From positions 1 to 54,959 of the forward strand of contig CAIVSK010000019.1 of NCBI GenBank assembly GCA_903908495.1: a DNA stretch of 54,959 nucleotides, in the 5' to 3' direction. This document shows, in pieces, positions 25,983 to 35,399 of this stretch. The translations under genes were made by a program, and so were the position numbers. The notes beneath the pieces were generated by a model that was not told the origin of the DNA, did no database searches, and was given only the letters and a program-made list of their open reading frames with translations. Position 1 is the first letter of the stretch. Each line of letters opens with the position of its first letter. Source of the DNA: Akkermansiaceae bacterium. GTDB taxonomy: Bacteria > Verrucomicrobiota > Verrucomicrobiia > Verrucomicrobiales > Akkermansiaceae.

Positions 25983-28900
25983 TTAATTTTCGACGACGAC
26001 GCGGAAGCCGACGTGATAGACCCGCTGCCAACTCGGGTAGCCGAGGCGGAACGACGACGTGGAGCGAGCCGGCCGGTCGTGCCACGACCCGCCACGGACC
26101 ACCTTCAGGTTGGCTGGCGCCAGGCCGTTGCGGCCATCGGCGTCGTTATACGGATACGCCTGATAGTCGGAGAGCGTCCACTCGGCGACGTTGCCGTGCA
26201 TGTCAGACAGGCCCCACGCGTTGGCCTGATACTTGCCGGGCGCGGCGAGGTGCAGCACGCCGTCATTGAAGCGAGCGTCCTTGAGTTCGAAGTCCACATC
26301 GGGGCCGGGATTGGGGATGGGCTGGGGATCGACGCCGGATACGGCCATTTTTTTGACGGTGGCATCGGCCAGGTTGGCAAAGCCGGAGAAGTCACTGTTG
26401 AGGTCGCCGTAGGAGCACGGCGTGGCGGTACCGGCGCGGCACGCCCACTCCCACTGCGCCTCAGTGGGCAGGGTGGTTTTACGGCCGGTCTTGCGGGAGA
26501 GCCACTGGCAGTATTCCATGGCTTTCTGCCAGGACACCCGGATGACCGGCAACTCCACGTGGTTCATGTCATAGCCCGGCCTGACCTGATCCTTGTAGTG
26601 CATGTCATAGATACCATTCTGATAGTCCGGGTCGAACTGCCGGTATTCCTCCAGGCTCACTTCCTTGGCACCCATCCAGAAGGCATTTTTAATGGTCACC
26701 GGCGTGACCGGTCGTTCCATGGGGGTTTCCGCGTCGCTGCCCATCAGGAAAGCACCCGCGGGAATCCGCACGAAGTCCATCTTCACTCCATCGCCCAGAT
26801 CCAGCTGTACTTTCGCGCTGGCACCCTGCTTGGTCTTGGCGACCTCGGCGGAAAACGGCCAGCCTGCCAGCATCAGCGGCGCGAGCTTGCTGGTTGGCGC
26901 GGACTCCGCGGCGGCCCTGACGAAGGCCGCCGTCTTCTGATAGGGATTGTAAATCTTCTCGGTGTCCGCCACCGCCTCGGCATAATACTGCTTGTTGAGT
27001 TCCATGCGCCGCTTGAGCACGTCCTGGCCCGCACCGGCCTCCGCCCAGGTGCCGTGGAGAGGAGCGTTGAGGTCGATCCAGGTCACCAGGCGACTCCACG
27101 CCTCCCCATCGAGTTTGACGCCATGGTGGCCTTTTTCGAGCATCTGGATGAGTTCGCTGGTATCGGCATGAAACTCCAGCGGCATGAGCAAGTGATAGTT
27201 GCCTTCCGGGCCGTTGCGCCGCACGTACGGATGGATGGCCGCGTACGCCCTGTTAGGTTCTGACAAATCCGGTTTGGCCCCGCCCTTGTCGTCGTGGCAC
27301 CCGGCGCAATACTTGTCCATGACCGGCTGCACCTCGCGGGCGAAGCTGAACCCGCGCGGCGGTCCAAACCACGGCGTGAGCGCATGGGGTTCGATGCGCT
27401 GGGCGATGGCTTGTTTGGTCGGCGGCGCCGAGTTTTGGTTCTCATGGCACCCGACGCAGGACAGGTTTTCGCCGGGCATTGCGGTGGTCCAGCTGCGCAT
27501 GATGGCCAGCGCCCTGCCGTCCTTGTCGAGCGGCTGCAGCGAGAGCGGGGTGTTGGCCGGCACCTTGAAGGCGGCCGAGCCATCGGCTTCGACCGGGGCG
27601 GTGCCCAGGATGACATGTTGGTCCCAGCCGGCTTCCATGCCCATGGCGTAGTGGCCGCCGCTGCGGCGCGGGCTGAACTCATACTGATAGACGCGGAGGC
27701 TCTTGACGGTGCCGCGCGGCACGCCGGCGAGGCCGGGGCCTGCGTAGATATCGGTGATGAGCATGGTGGCCTCCTTGCTGGCGGGTTTGATGCGGTCGGG
27801 GATGACCGGCGGGGTGGGCGTCTTGCGCAGCGGCACCGGCTCAAACAACATGGCACCATCGTCCTTCTTGAGCAGCAGGAAATTATCGAACACGTCAACC
27901 AGATAGATCCCCCACCCGCCCTTGAGATTGCAGGAGGCGAGGAAGTATTTGTCACTCAATGGATAGGGATGCAGGAAGCGGGGAAACGACGTCTCCACCA
28001 GGGTATCCTTGGTGATGGCCTCGACTTTTTTGCCGTAACCCGGGATGCGCTGGACCGCGCCGTCGGCCTCGAAGGTGCCGCGCGCAGAGTCGAACACGAT
28101 CAATTCGCCTTCGCGGGCCTGGCCATGATGGCCGCTGATGACGCCGACGAACTGGGTGGCGGAGCCGGGGATGGGACGGGCGTAGAACAGCGAGTTGGGC
28201 CAATACGAGTTGCTATGATAAAAGGACTTCTGATCGGTGCCATCCGGATTCATGTGCATGAGCACGCGGCTGAAGTAATGTGCCGAGTCGGTGTACTCCC
28301 AGCGCAGATACATGACGCGGCCGTTGTTGAGAACCACCGGATACCAATCGTTGTCCTGCTCAAAGCACAGGCGCCGCAGGCCGCTGCCGTCGGCATTCAT
28401 GATGTGCAGGTTGGCGACGTAATCGGCGCCGCCGACGCAGGGCACGCCGGCATAGCTGAGGGTGCTGTCAAAGATGATGCGTCCATCGGGCAGGTAGACC
28501 GGGTCGTAACAATCGACGTCGGCCCCCAGATCGGGCGAAACCCGGCGCAGGCCGCTGCCGTCGGCCTTGATTTCAAAGACGGCCCACGCGTTGTCGGGGG
28601 CAAGCGATGAGAAGAGGATTTTATCGGCGTTGAAATGCAGGTCGAAGTCGCCGACGAACTGCTGCTTATCGGGTCGATAGAGGGTCTTGAGCGCGCCGCC
28701 TAACAACGGGCTGAGGACCGCTATTTCGTTGTCGTAGTTTTTGCCGAGGCTGGAATTGCCCTGCCAGTTTTGGGGCAGCCCGCTGGCGCCTTTGCGGCGC
28801 ACCAAGAGCAACTTGTCGAAATCCAACAGCGGATTGGCCATCAGCGCCTCGCTTTTCAGCGCTTCGTAGGCTTTAGCAGCCTCCGGGGATGGCAGTTTGG

Positions 28901-29600
28901 GTTCAAGCTCGCCGAGTCTGGCAAGGAATTCAGCGCCGCGGGGGTAGCGCGCGCCGTTGGATTTCATCAAGTCGGTGATGGCCAAGCGCAGGGATTGCGG
29001 GGTGCCGTCGCTGTGGGTGCTCGGGGTGTCGGGGTTCCAGTTCGGGCAGGCGACGCGCGTGCCGAGCCACGGGCAGGCCGGCGGGTCCTGGACCGGGAGC
29101 GGGTTGGCACCTGCCACACACTTGGCGAGGGACGTGCCCCAAATGACCTTGCGGTGGGCGTTGAGCACCAACACCCGCACGTCGTTCATCAGATCGATCC
29201 GCGACGTCCACACCACGATTTTCCCGATGGCCACCGGCTTGCCCAGATCCACTTCCCAAGCGGGGTCGGCAAACGGGGCATCGGTGTGGGCGCTGCTTGC
29301 GGCGGCATCATCGCCGCTGGTATTGCCATCGACTGCGCGCTGGGAAACGCCCTCGCCACGGACGCTGGTCTGCCGCGTTGGCATGTTGAGCGCCACATTG
29401 GTCGGGCCGCTGAAAACCTCGACCTCCGCGAGGGCCAACTCGCGGTGATTGTTGCCGGGAAGCATGACGTGGACATAGCGGCCCATGACCGTCGGCGGCG
29501 CCTGCGCGCGGGCCGGAGCGGACAGGACCGCCAACACGGCACCAAGCAGCAACCCGATGGCAAATCGGCCTTTGTGCGATACAAGTGGGTGGGTGTACAT
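25983..29600 (-). CDS. Secreted fusion: galactose-binding-like, beta-propeller, diheme cytochrome c, SUMF domain
   Basis: 1205 aa with signal peptide (MYTHPLVSHKGRFAIGLLLG, ending APARA). Order: discoidin-like domain (about 40-160; YVHVMLPGNNHRELALAEVE); WD40/TolB-like propeller repeats (about 290-480; NADKILFSS, FEIKADGSGLRRV, LPDGRIIFDST, HIMNADGSGLRRL) of the kind seen in hydrazine-synthase-alpha-like proteins; two heme-c motifs, CVGCH (about 717) and CAGCH (about 767); then a formylglycine-generating-enzyme-like (SUMF) domain (about 935-1205; RIPAGAFLMGSDAE, TLPTEAQWEWACRAGT, GLSDMHGNVAEWTLSDYQ, VVRGGSWHDRPARSTSSFRL). The paired C-terminal Cys of true FGE are absent, so sulfatase maturation is unlikely. 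It probably acts as a periplasmic redox or sugar-related protein. First gene of the minus-strand cluster. Confidence 0.9.
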   Translation of the reverse strand: MYTHPLVSHKGRFAIGLLLGAVLAVLSAPARAQAPPTVMGRYVHVMLPGNNHRELALAEVEVFSGPTNVALNMPTRQTSVRGEGVSQRAVDGNTSGDDAAASSAHTDAPFADPAWEVDLGKPVAIGKIVVWTSRIDLMNDVRVLVLNAHRKVIWGTSLAKCVAGANPLPVQDPPACPWLGTRVACPNWNPDTPSTHSDGTPQSLRLAITDLMKSNGARYPRGAEFLARLGELEPKLPSPEAAKAYEALKSEALMANPLLDFDKLLLVRRKGASGLPQNWQGNSSLGKNYDNEIAVLSPLLGGALKTLYRPDKQQFVGDFDLHFNADKILFSSLAPDNAWAVFEIKADGSGLRRVSPDLGADVDCYDPVYLPDGRIIFDSTLSYAGVPCVGGADYVANLHIMNADGSGLRRLCFEQDNDWYPVVLNNGRVMYLRWEYTDSAHYFSRVLMHMNPDGTDQKSFYHSNSYWPNSLFYARPIPGSATQFVGVISGHHGQAREGELIVFDSARGTFEADGAVQRIPGYGKKVEAITKDTLVETSFPRFLHPYPLSDKYFLASCNLKGGWGIYLVDVFDNFLLLKKDDGAMLFEPVPLRKTPTPPVIPDRIKPASKEATMLITDIYAGPGLAGVPRGTVKSLRVYQYEFSPRRSGGHYAMGMEAGWDQHVILGTAPVEADGSAAFKVPANTPLSLQPLDKDGRALAIMRSWTTAMPGENLSCVGCHENQNSAPPTKQAIAQRIEPHALTPWFGPPRGFSFAREVQPVMDKYCAGCHDDKGGAKPDLSEPNRAYAAIHPYVRRNGPEGNYHLLMPLEFHADTSELIQMLEKGHHGVKLDGEAWSRLVTWIDLNAPLHGTWAEAGAGQDVLKRRMELNKQYYAEAVADTEKIYNPYQKTAAFVRAAAESAPTSKLAPLMLAGWPFSAEVAKTKQGASAKVQLDLGDGVKMDFVRIPAGAFLMGSDAETPMERPVTPVTIKNAFWMGAKEVSLEEYRQFDPDYQNGIYDMHYKDQVRPGYDMNHVELPVIRVSWQKAMEYCQWLSRKTGRKTTLPTEAQWEWACRAGTATPCSYGDLNSDFSGFANLADATVKKMAVSGVDPQPIPNPGPDVDFELKDARFNDGVLHLAAPGKYQANAWGLSDMHGNVAEWTLSDYQAYPYNDADGRNGLAPANLKVVRGGSWHDRPARSTSSFRLGYPSWQRVYHVGFRVVVEN

Positions 29601-29656
29601 GGCGGTTGAAGCGTCTATAACCGCTCTGGCGGCGCCAAACTTTCAACAATCCGCCG

Positions 29657-29680
29657 CCACCTGCCGTGGCTGGCAGGTGG
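29657..29680 (-). terminator. Hairpin downstream of pgi
   Basis: Perfect 9-bp stem CCACCTGCC / GGCAGGTGG with a 6-base loop, between pgi and the 1205-aa gene. Its position after the pgi stop suggests a terminator, though no clear U-tract follows. Confidence 0.5.
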
Positions 29681-29700
29681 GACGCAGGCCAGCCGATGGC

Positions 29701-29720
29701 TCCGGGCAGGGATGCCCGGA
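29701..29720. repeat. REP-like hairpin
   Basis: TCCGGGCA-GGGA-TGCCCGGA: perfect 8-bp arms with a 4-base loop. The core CCGGGCA/TGCCCGG is the same as in the palindrome at 17596-17612, so the two are probably copies of one dispersed element. Confidence 0.6.
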
Positions 29721-29759
29721 CCAGACTGACGCGGTCCTGCTTGCTGGCGGCGGCGCGGA

Positions 29760-31325
29760 CTACGCCCGCCTGGCCAGCGCAAAGGTATCTTCCGCCGGGC
29801 CCACCCCTTCGCATGCTTGAGCCGCTCCGTTGGCAGCGAGGTGGTTGAGGCAATGATAGACGTCCTCGGCATCGGCACCGAGCGTGGCGGCGATGGAAGC
29901 GGCCGTTTGCGGGCTCCCGGCCAGCTGGCTGCGGACGTCGGCGAGCAGTTTGAGGAAAATACCCGCCGCCTTCTTGCCGGCTTCCACGCCCGGTTGGTGA
30001 TAGGCGTTGATATTGACCAGCGAGGCGTAGAACGACACCGCCCGCTCAAACAGGGCGATGAGCATGCCGAGTTGGAACGGGCCGACCTGTGGAATGGACA
30101 GGGTGATGGATTGGCGACCGGAGTCGTGCAAGGCCTTGCGGGTGCCGCGGAAAAACCCCTGCAGGTAATCGCCGCTGGTGAAGCCGGGCTCCACTTCGAG
30201 GCTGGCGGCAGCCCGCCCCTGGCGCACCTCGATGAAGGTGACGAAGAAATTGTTCACGCCGTCGCGGAGTTGTTGGACGTAGGCATGCTGGTCGGTCGAG
30301 CCCTTGTTGCCGTAGACGGCTATCCCCTGGTTGACCACATTGCCATCGAGGTCGAGTTCCTTGCCGAGCGACTCCATGACGAGTTGCTGCAGGTATTTTG
30401 AAAACAACACCAGCGCGTCCTTGTATGGCAGCACCACCATGTCTTTGGCACCGCGGCCGTGGCCGGCAAAGTGCCAGGCCAGCGCCAGACGCATCGCAGC
30501 GTTGTTAGGAACCTCCGGCTTGCGGGTTTCCGCATCCATTGCCGCCGCCCCGGCCAGCAAGGCGTCGATTTCGATCCCGAGCAGTGCGGCCGGCACCAGG
30601 CCCACGGTGGAGAGCACCGAGGTGCGGCCGCCGACCCAGTCCTCCATCGGAAAGCGCGCGATGAAGTGATGTTCGGTGGCGAAGCGGTCAAGCTGCGAAC
30701 CGTTGCCGGTGACGGCGACGGCGTGATTGCCGAAATCCAGGCCGGCGGCGGTGTAGGCCGCCTGCGCCTCGAGCATGCCGTTGCGGGTTTCGGGCGTGCC
30801 ACCGGATTTTGAAATAACCAGCACCAGGGTTTTATCGAGGCCGGTTTTGGCCAGCCGCGCAAGCACGCTATCGATGCCTGCCGGATCGGTGTTGTCGAAG
30901 AAATACAGCGGCAACAGCGCCTGTTGGCCCAGCGCCTCGGCCAGCAGTTGCGGCCCCAGTGCGGATCCGCCGATGCCTATCAAGAGCACCTGCGCAAACG
31001 GCGCACCGGCAGGCGTGGCCACGGTGCCCGTCAGGACGGCCTTGGCAAATTCCTTGAGCGCAGCCAGCGGTTCGCTGATGGCGGCCCGGAGCTCGGGCGT
31101 GGGAGCCAGCGCTGCATTGCGCAGCCAGTAATGGCCGACCATGCGGCCCTCATCCGGATTGGCGATGGCACCGGCTTCGAGGGCCGCCATGTCTGCAAAC
31201 GCCTGTGCGATTCGGGGAGCAAGCGCTGGCGGCGCGCCGCCAGGCATCCCCATGAGGGATAAATCGAGGGAGAACCCGAGTTGCGGATAGCGGAGGAGGA
31301 GTTGATTGTAGGTGTTCCAGGACAT
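29760..31325 (-). CDS. pgi: Glucose-6-phosphate isomerase
   Basis: Interconverts glucose-6-phosphate and fructose-6-phosphate in glycolysis and gluconeogenesis; cytoplasmic. 521 aa. Landmarks: [19 protein letters not shown], the phosphate loop [17 protein letters not shown] with the catalytic Glu, [35 protein letters not shown], and the C-terminal signature [18 protein letters not shown] with the active-site Lys. The extra ~60 residues at the C-terminus ([20 protein letters not shown] and onward) look like a small helical extension. It starts 8 bp after the apt stop codon, so apt and pgi are probably one operon. Confidence 0.96.
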   Translation of the reverse strand: MSWNTYNQLLLRYPQLGFSLDLSLMGMPGGAPPALAPRIAQAFADMAALEAGAIANPDEGRMVGHYWLRNAALAPTPELRAAISEPLAALKEFAKAVLTGTVATPAGAPFAQVLLIGIGGSALGPQLLAEALGQQALLPLYFFDNTDPAGIDSVLARLAKTGLDKTLVLVISKSGGTPETRNGMLEAQAAYTAAGLDFGNHAVAVTGNGSQLDRFATEHHFIARFPMEDWVGGRTSVLSTVGLVPAALLGIEIDALLAGAAAMDAETRKPEVPNNAAMRLALAWHFAGHGRGAKDMVVLPYKDALVLFSKYLQQLVMESLGKELDLDGNVVNQGIAVYGNKGSTDQHAYVQQLRDGVNNFFVTFIEVRQGRAAASLEVEPGFTSGDYLQGFFRGTRKALHDSGRQSITLSIPQVGPFQLGMLIALFERAVSFYASLVNINAYHQPGVEAGKKAAGIFLKLLADVRSQLAGSPQTAASIAATLGADAEDVYHCLNHLAANGAAQACEGVGPAEDTFALARRA

Positions 31326-31333
31326 GATTTAAG

Positions 31334-31852
31334 TTAGTAAATGAGAATCGAGTGGACGGGATAGGGCTGCAGCTTGGAGCGGCCGTTGAGAAATGACAGC
31401 TCGATGAGAAACGACACGCCGATGAGCGTGGCACCGAGTTGTTCCAAGAGTTTCACGGCGGCGGCGGCGGTCCCGCCGGTGGCCAGCAAATCGTCCACCA
31501 GCAGCACCACTTCACCGGGCTTGACCGCGTCTTCATGGATTTCGACAATCCCCTCGCCGTATTCCAGCGCGTAGGCGGTTTGGCGGGTTTTCCACGGCAG
31601 CTTGCCTTGTTTGCGCAGCGGCACAAACCCGGCCCCGAGCCGGTCCGCCACGGCGCTGGCAAAGATGAAGCCGCGCGCGTCGATGCCCACCACCTTGTCG
31701 ATGCGCGCCCCGCCGGCCGTCGCGCACAGCAGGCTGATGGATCGGCGGAACAATTCCGCATCGGCTAGAATCGGCGTGATGTCCTTGAACACAATCCCCG
31801 GCTGGGGGAAATCAACAACATCTCGAATGGCGGCGCGCAGCGAGTCGGGCAT
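31334..31852 (-). CDS. apt: Adenine phosphoribosyltransferase
   Basis: Salvages adenine to AMP using PRPP. 172 aa from the ATG at 31852 (MPDSLRAAIRDVVDFPQPGI), the normal start and length; the frame runs upstream to 31963 without family similarity. The type I PRTase PRPP loop is VVLLVDDLLATGGTAAAAVK. Other family motifs are VFKDITPIL, VVGIDARGFIFASAVADRLG and FVPLRKQGKLPWKT. Cytoplasmic. Followed at 8 bp by pgi. Confidence 0.96.
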   Translation of the reverse strand: MPDSLRAAIRDVVDFPQPGIVFKDITPILADAELFRRSISLLCATAGGARIDKVVGIDARGFIFASAVADRLGAGFVPLRKQGKLPWKTRQTAYALEYGEGIVEIHEDAVKPGEVVLLVDDLLATGGTAAAAVKLLEQLGATLIGVSFLIELSFLNGRSKLQPYPVHSILIY

Positions 31853-31934
31853 GGCAGTGACAATAAATTCAACGAGCGGGCCTGCCGGATGCAGGCCCAA
31901 GGCCAGTCTAATTGAGCGCCCCGCCGCAGGCAAG

Positions 31935-34442
31935 TCATTTGACGCTCCACTCGAGGATGCCACCGGAGAAACCCGGCTGCAGTTTCACCTCGAGTCGCAG
32001 CGCCGTGGTTTTCACCGGGGTGAATTTCATCCGGTTCCATCGATCCTTGGCCGGCGCGGCCGGATTGGCTTCGACGACAGGTTTCCAGGCGCCATGATCC
32101 TGATAGAGCAAGCGCCACGCTTGCGGGATGCGGCATTGGCCGACACCGGTGTCATCGAACCAATAGACACCTATTTCGGCGACCTCCCTGGCTTGTGGGA
32201 ATTCGTACTGCACCCATTCGGAGGTGCCGCGATGGTCCCACCATGTCAGCCGGGGCATGCCGGCATCGCCAGATGAACTCGGCTCCATCCCGTCATCGAT
32301 GGCCGCGAGCGAGTCGATGGCCGAGCAATACGAGGCGCTGGCTTTGTACAGCGGCGCACGCGGCCCGGCGGGCACAGCCCAGCGGTGGGCACCTGCGCCG
32401 CTGCCGACAACCGGAAACGCGGAGATCCGCAGGCGGGCGGCACCCATCGGGATGAGAGTGACGTTCTCCACCGCCTCGGCCGAGACCACCGGACTGTCTT
32501 GCAGCACCGCGCAGAGGCCGTAGCGGTCGATTTTCCATTCCGGAATCCGCTGTGCCTTCGCCTCGAGGGTCACCGGGGCGGCATTGCACTCGAACGGAAA
32601 ATCGTTAGACGGCCACTTGCCGTGTTTCACCGTGAATGACTGAGCCGGGTTGCGGGCGTCGAGCAGCAGGCCGTAGTTCCAGGCGGTGGTCGGATGGATT
32701 TCATAGGACGGCCACTTCGCTGGATCGGCACCCTTCTGCCAACTCGAATCGCCGATGGCCGTCTTGCTGCTGTCCTGGCGGTCGTAGCGCTCACCAATCT
32801 TGAGCGAAAACGTCAGCGGACCGTAGTTCACACTCGCACTGGCGTGATTTTTCTCCCAAATCTTCACGGAAATCTCCATCGCCAGTTGCAGCACCACCGT
32901 ATCGCCACTCTTCCACTCGCGGGAAATTTTCACATACTTGCCGGCCGCCGCCGGCAATTCGAGCGGCTCGCCATTGACGGCGACTTTCGGGCTGGTGCAC
33001 CAGGCCGGGATGCGCAGGTAGAGAGGAAAGCTCTGCGGCTTGGCGACTTGGATGCCGAACCGGATCGTGTCCTCAAACGGATAGTGAGTGTCCTCGCTGA
33101 TGGCCACCGCCACCCCGTCGCCGACCTTCGCGCTGAGCTTGCTCGCGCTGTACATCGCGGCGCACACGCCGTTATCGGGCGTGGCCTGCCACAGGTTTTT
33201 AGTGAAGTACGGCCATCCGTGCGAATGGTTGTGCTGGCAGCAGCGCGAGCTGAACGGATTCATCATCATGAACGGGCCGCTGTTCTCGACCCCCGGCGCG
33301 TGGTTCTTGCTGTCGCTGACAACCATGTTCGGAGCAGTTAGATAGCGCAGGCTCTTGAAGTCCGGCATCACGGCCGCAGGGTAGCTGTTGAAGGCCACCT
33401 CCTCGCAGTGGTCGGCCCAGAACGCATCGCCGGTGATTTGCAGCAGCATCTCATCGGAGAGCATTTGCTCGACCATGCCGCAGGTCTCCACCGCCTGGCG
33501 CGGGTCGCCAAAGCCGGCCCGGCAGTTTTCATCGCCGCCGAACATCCCGCCGGGCACCTGGCCGTAGCGTTTGCGGACCTCGGAAAAATTGTTATAGGTG
33601 GCCTGCAGCGAGGCGGGGTTGTGCGACTGGAGATAGAACTGGGCCGGCTCGCGGAAGCATTGGGCGATATTGACGTTGTGCCAGTTCGGCAGGGTCCCCG
33701 GCATCGCCCAATCCGCGGTGCAGCGGTGGATTTTTTCCGCCAGCTTGAGCAATTCGGCGTCGCCGTTGCGGTTGTAGAGCCAGTAGATGCTGTGGAGATT
33801 GTCCCCGCCGCGCATTTTCTGCCAGTAGTGGGTGAGCATCAAGTTGTCAGGAATGGTGAGCTGGTATTTGAAATACTTCGCCATCAAATCCACCACCCGG
33901 ACGTCGTGGGTCTGGTCGTAGTAGGATTCCAAACAGAACAACATGATCATGTTCGCCCAGTAATCGCGCGAACCGTCGTCCAGCCGCTCGCAGGGGCCGA
34001 AGTCACCGTCGGGCCGCTGGCTGGCCAGAGCGCCCTCAACCCATGTGTGAACCTCGGCAAGCATCTTGGGATCCTTGAAAATGTAGGCCAGCTCGATGTA
34101 GCCCTTGAACCAGTACGGCAGTTCCTCCCAGCCGTACTTGCCCTTGCCATCCTTGCTGAGCCAGGCGTTGCCGTCCTTTTGCAGCCACGCGCTGATCTCG
34201 CCGAGATGGCCGGTTAGCCCCTCGCTCTGGCGCTTGAGAAACTCGCGCAGCCACCCACCGGGCTCGACCGAGCCGAGCGGCAGGCCGATGAACGGCCCCG
34301 GCAGCAGTGGTGCCCGGTTGCCGACATAGTTGGCGTTGGTGGTGCTAACATCGGGGCGGCTGACAACCTCGACTCCGGCGTGCAATGCGGCCACGCTCAA
34401 GCCAAAGGGGATCATCCAACAGGTAAGGTGTCGTGCTGTCAT
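31935..34442 (-). CDS. Secreted GH127-type (DUF1680) beta-L-arabinofuranosidase-like protein
   Basis: 835 aa with signal peptide MTARHLTCWMIPFGLSVAAL (ending HAG). The long helical-barrel domain shows family features: FIGLPLGSVEPGGWLREFLK, GYIELAYIFKDPKMLAEVHT, ETCGMVEQMLSDEMLLQITG and the Cys pair SRCCQHNHSHGW (Cys401-Cys402). In characterised GH127 enzymes clustered Cys residues bind zinc and one is the nucleophile. A beta-sandwich follows, then a C-terminal discoidin-like module (WWDHRGTSEWVQYEFPQARE, about 700-835) that probably binds glycans. Specificity is inferred only. The apt gene begins 82 bp downstream in the same direction. Confidence 0.88.
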   Translation of the reverse strand: MTARHLTCWMIPFGLSVAALHAGVEVVSRPDVSTTNANYVGNRAPLLPGPFIGLPLGSVEPGGWLREFLKRQSEGLTGHLGEISAWLQKDGNAWLSKDGKGKYGWEELPYWFKGYIELAYIFKDPKMLAEVHTWVEGALASQRPDGDFGPCERLDDGSRDYWANMIMLFCLESYYDQTHDVRVVDLMAKYFKYQLTIPDNLMLTHYWQKMRGGDNLHSIYWLYNRNGDAELLKLAEKIHRCTADWAMPGTLPNWHNVNIAQCFREPAQFYLQSHNPASLQATYNNFSEVRKRYGQVPGGMFGGDENCRAGFGDPRQAVETCGMVEQMLSDEMLLQITGDAFWADHCEEVAFNSYPAAVMPDFKSLRYLTAPNMVVSDSKNHAPGVENSGPFMMMNPFSSRCCQHNHSHGWPYFTKNLWQATPDNGVCAAMYSASKLSAKVGDGVAVAISEDTHYPFEDTIRFGIQVAKPQSFPLYLRIPAWCTSPKVAVNGEPLELPAAAGKYVKISREWKSGDTVVLQLAMEISVKIWEKNHASASVNYGPLTFSLKIGERYDRQDSSKTAIGDSSWQKGADPAKWPSYEIHPTTAWNYGLLLDARNPAQSFTVKHGKWPSNDFPFECNAAPVTLEAKAQRIPEWKIDRYGLCAVLQDSPVVSAEAVENVTLIPMGAARLRISAFPVVGSGAGAHRWAVPAGPRAPLYKASASYCSAIDSLAAIDDGMEPSSSGDAGMPRLTWWDHRGTSEWVQYEFPQAREVAEIGVYWFDDTGVGQCRIPQAWRLLYQDHGAWKPVVEANPAAPAKDRWNRMKFTPVKTTALRLEVKLQPGFSGGILEWSVK

Positions 34443-34468
34443 AAATTAGGAAGGGCGCTGGAGCCGGT

Positions 34469-34630
34469 TCAATCCGTCACCCGCGCCCGCTGAGTTACCA
34501 GCGCCGTTAGCAGGACCAACCCGACAACGGATATTGCCAGCGGGCGGCGGATTTTTGCCAGACCCGCTTGCGGCCATCCGAAAAACCCGCCATCCCCCCG
34601 CACAATTCGCTTGAACCCGCCGCAAACCAT
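34469..34630 (-). CDS. Possible 53-aa single-span membrane protein
   Basis: A short frame from ATG 34630 to TGA 34469. The product has a basic N-terminal part (MVCGGFKRIVRGDGGFFG) and one predicted membrane segment flanked by charge (KIRRPLAISVVGLVLLTALV, then TQRARVTD). It lies 26 bp upstream of the GH127-type gene in the same direction. Only length, hydrophobic pattern and position support it; it is not a family I recognise and could be chance in GC-rich DNA. Confidence 0.3.
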   Translation of the reverse strand: MVCGGFKRIVRGDGGFFGWPQAGLAKIRRPLAISVVGLVLLTALVTQRARVTD

Positions 34631-34647
34631 GCCAATTATCGAAATCG

Positions 34648-35310
34648 ATGAGGACGCACAGAATTTTGTTGGTTGATGACCATCCTTTGATGAACGAAGG
34701 CCTGAGGCAATTGTTGGACTCGCAACCCGGGCTCACCACTTGCGGCATGGCTGGCTCGGTGCAGCAGGCCATCGCGCTGGTGGACTCGACCAAACCGGAT
34801 TTGGTCATCACCGACCTGACCCTGCCGGGGCGCAATGGCCTGGAACTCATCAAGGACCTCGGTGCCACCCATCCGGAACTGCCCATCATCGTGCTCTCGA
34901 TGCACGATGAGTTGCTCTATGCCGAACGCGTGCTGCGTGCCGGCGGGCGCGGTTATGTCAGCAAGGATTCACCAGCCGAACGCATCATCGAGGCCATCCA
35001 TTGCGTGCTTGACGGGGAGGTGTTCGCCAGCCCCGCCGTCACCAAGCATTTTCTGCAGGCCATGGTACCCGGCAGGGGCGCGGCCAAACCGAGTTTCCCG
35101 CTGGAGCGGCTCACCGATCGCGAGATCGAGGTGTTCGAGTTGATCGGCCACGCCAAGAGCAACCACGACATCTCCTGCCAACTGGGCATCAGCCCGCGCA
35201 CCGTCGACGTCCACCGCGCCCATATCCGCGAGAAACTCGGCCTCGAGGACGGCAGCGCCTTGACCCGCCATGCCATCCGCTGGGTCGAGGTGGGCATGAT
35301 CGGTACTTAG
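34648..35310 (+). CDS. NarL/FixJ-family response regulator (orphan)
   Basis: 220 aa. Receiver domain: RILLVDDHPLMNEGLRQLL, phospho-acceptor Asp in LVITDLTLPGRNGLE, Thr/Ser position in IIVLSMHD, and Lys in GYVSKDSPAERI. Linker, then a LuxR-type HTH: LERLTDREIEVFELIGHAKS and ISCQLGISPRTVDVHRAHIR. No histidine kinase lies beside it, so its partner is elsewhere. The gene is divergent from the GH127-type gene and followed by the repeat island. Confidence 0.93.
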   Translation: MRTHRILLVDDHPLMNEGLRQLLDSQPGLTTCGMAGSVQQAIALVDSTKPDLVITDLTLPGRNGLELIKDLGATHPELPIIVLSMHDELLYAERVLRAGGRGYVSKDSPAERIIEAIHCVLDGEVFASPAVTKHFLQAMVPGRGAAKPSFPLERLTDREIEVFELIGHAKSNHDISCQLGISPRTVDVHRAHIREKLGLEDGSALTRHAIRWVEVGMIGT

Positions 35311-35399
35311 CCGGGCAGAGCGTCACCACGCATCCGTTCCCGGCTTGGGGGATGCCTATCCGCCAGACGGCTTGCGGCAGCAGGGAACGCCGGAGCTCT

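Noticed and set aside
25893-27263. 456-codon plus-strand open frame
   Set aside because: Antisense to the SUMF part of the fusion protein; low-complexity translation.
27294-28610. 438-codon plus-strand open frame
   Set aside because: Antisense shadow of the 1205-aa gene in GC-rich DNA; the product has no domain and the opposite frame is rich in clear motifs.
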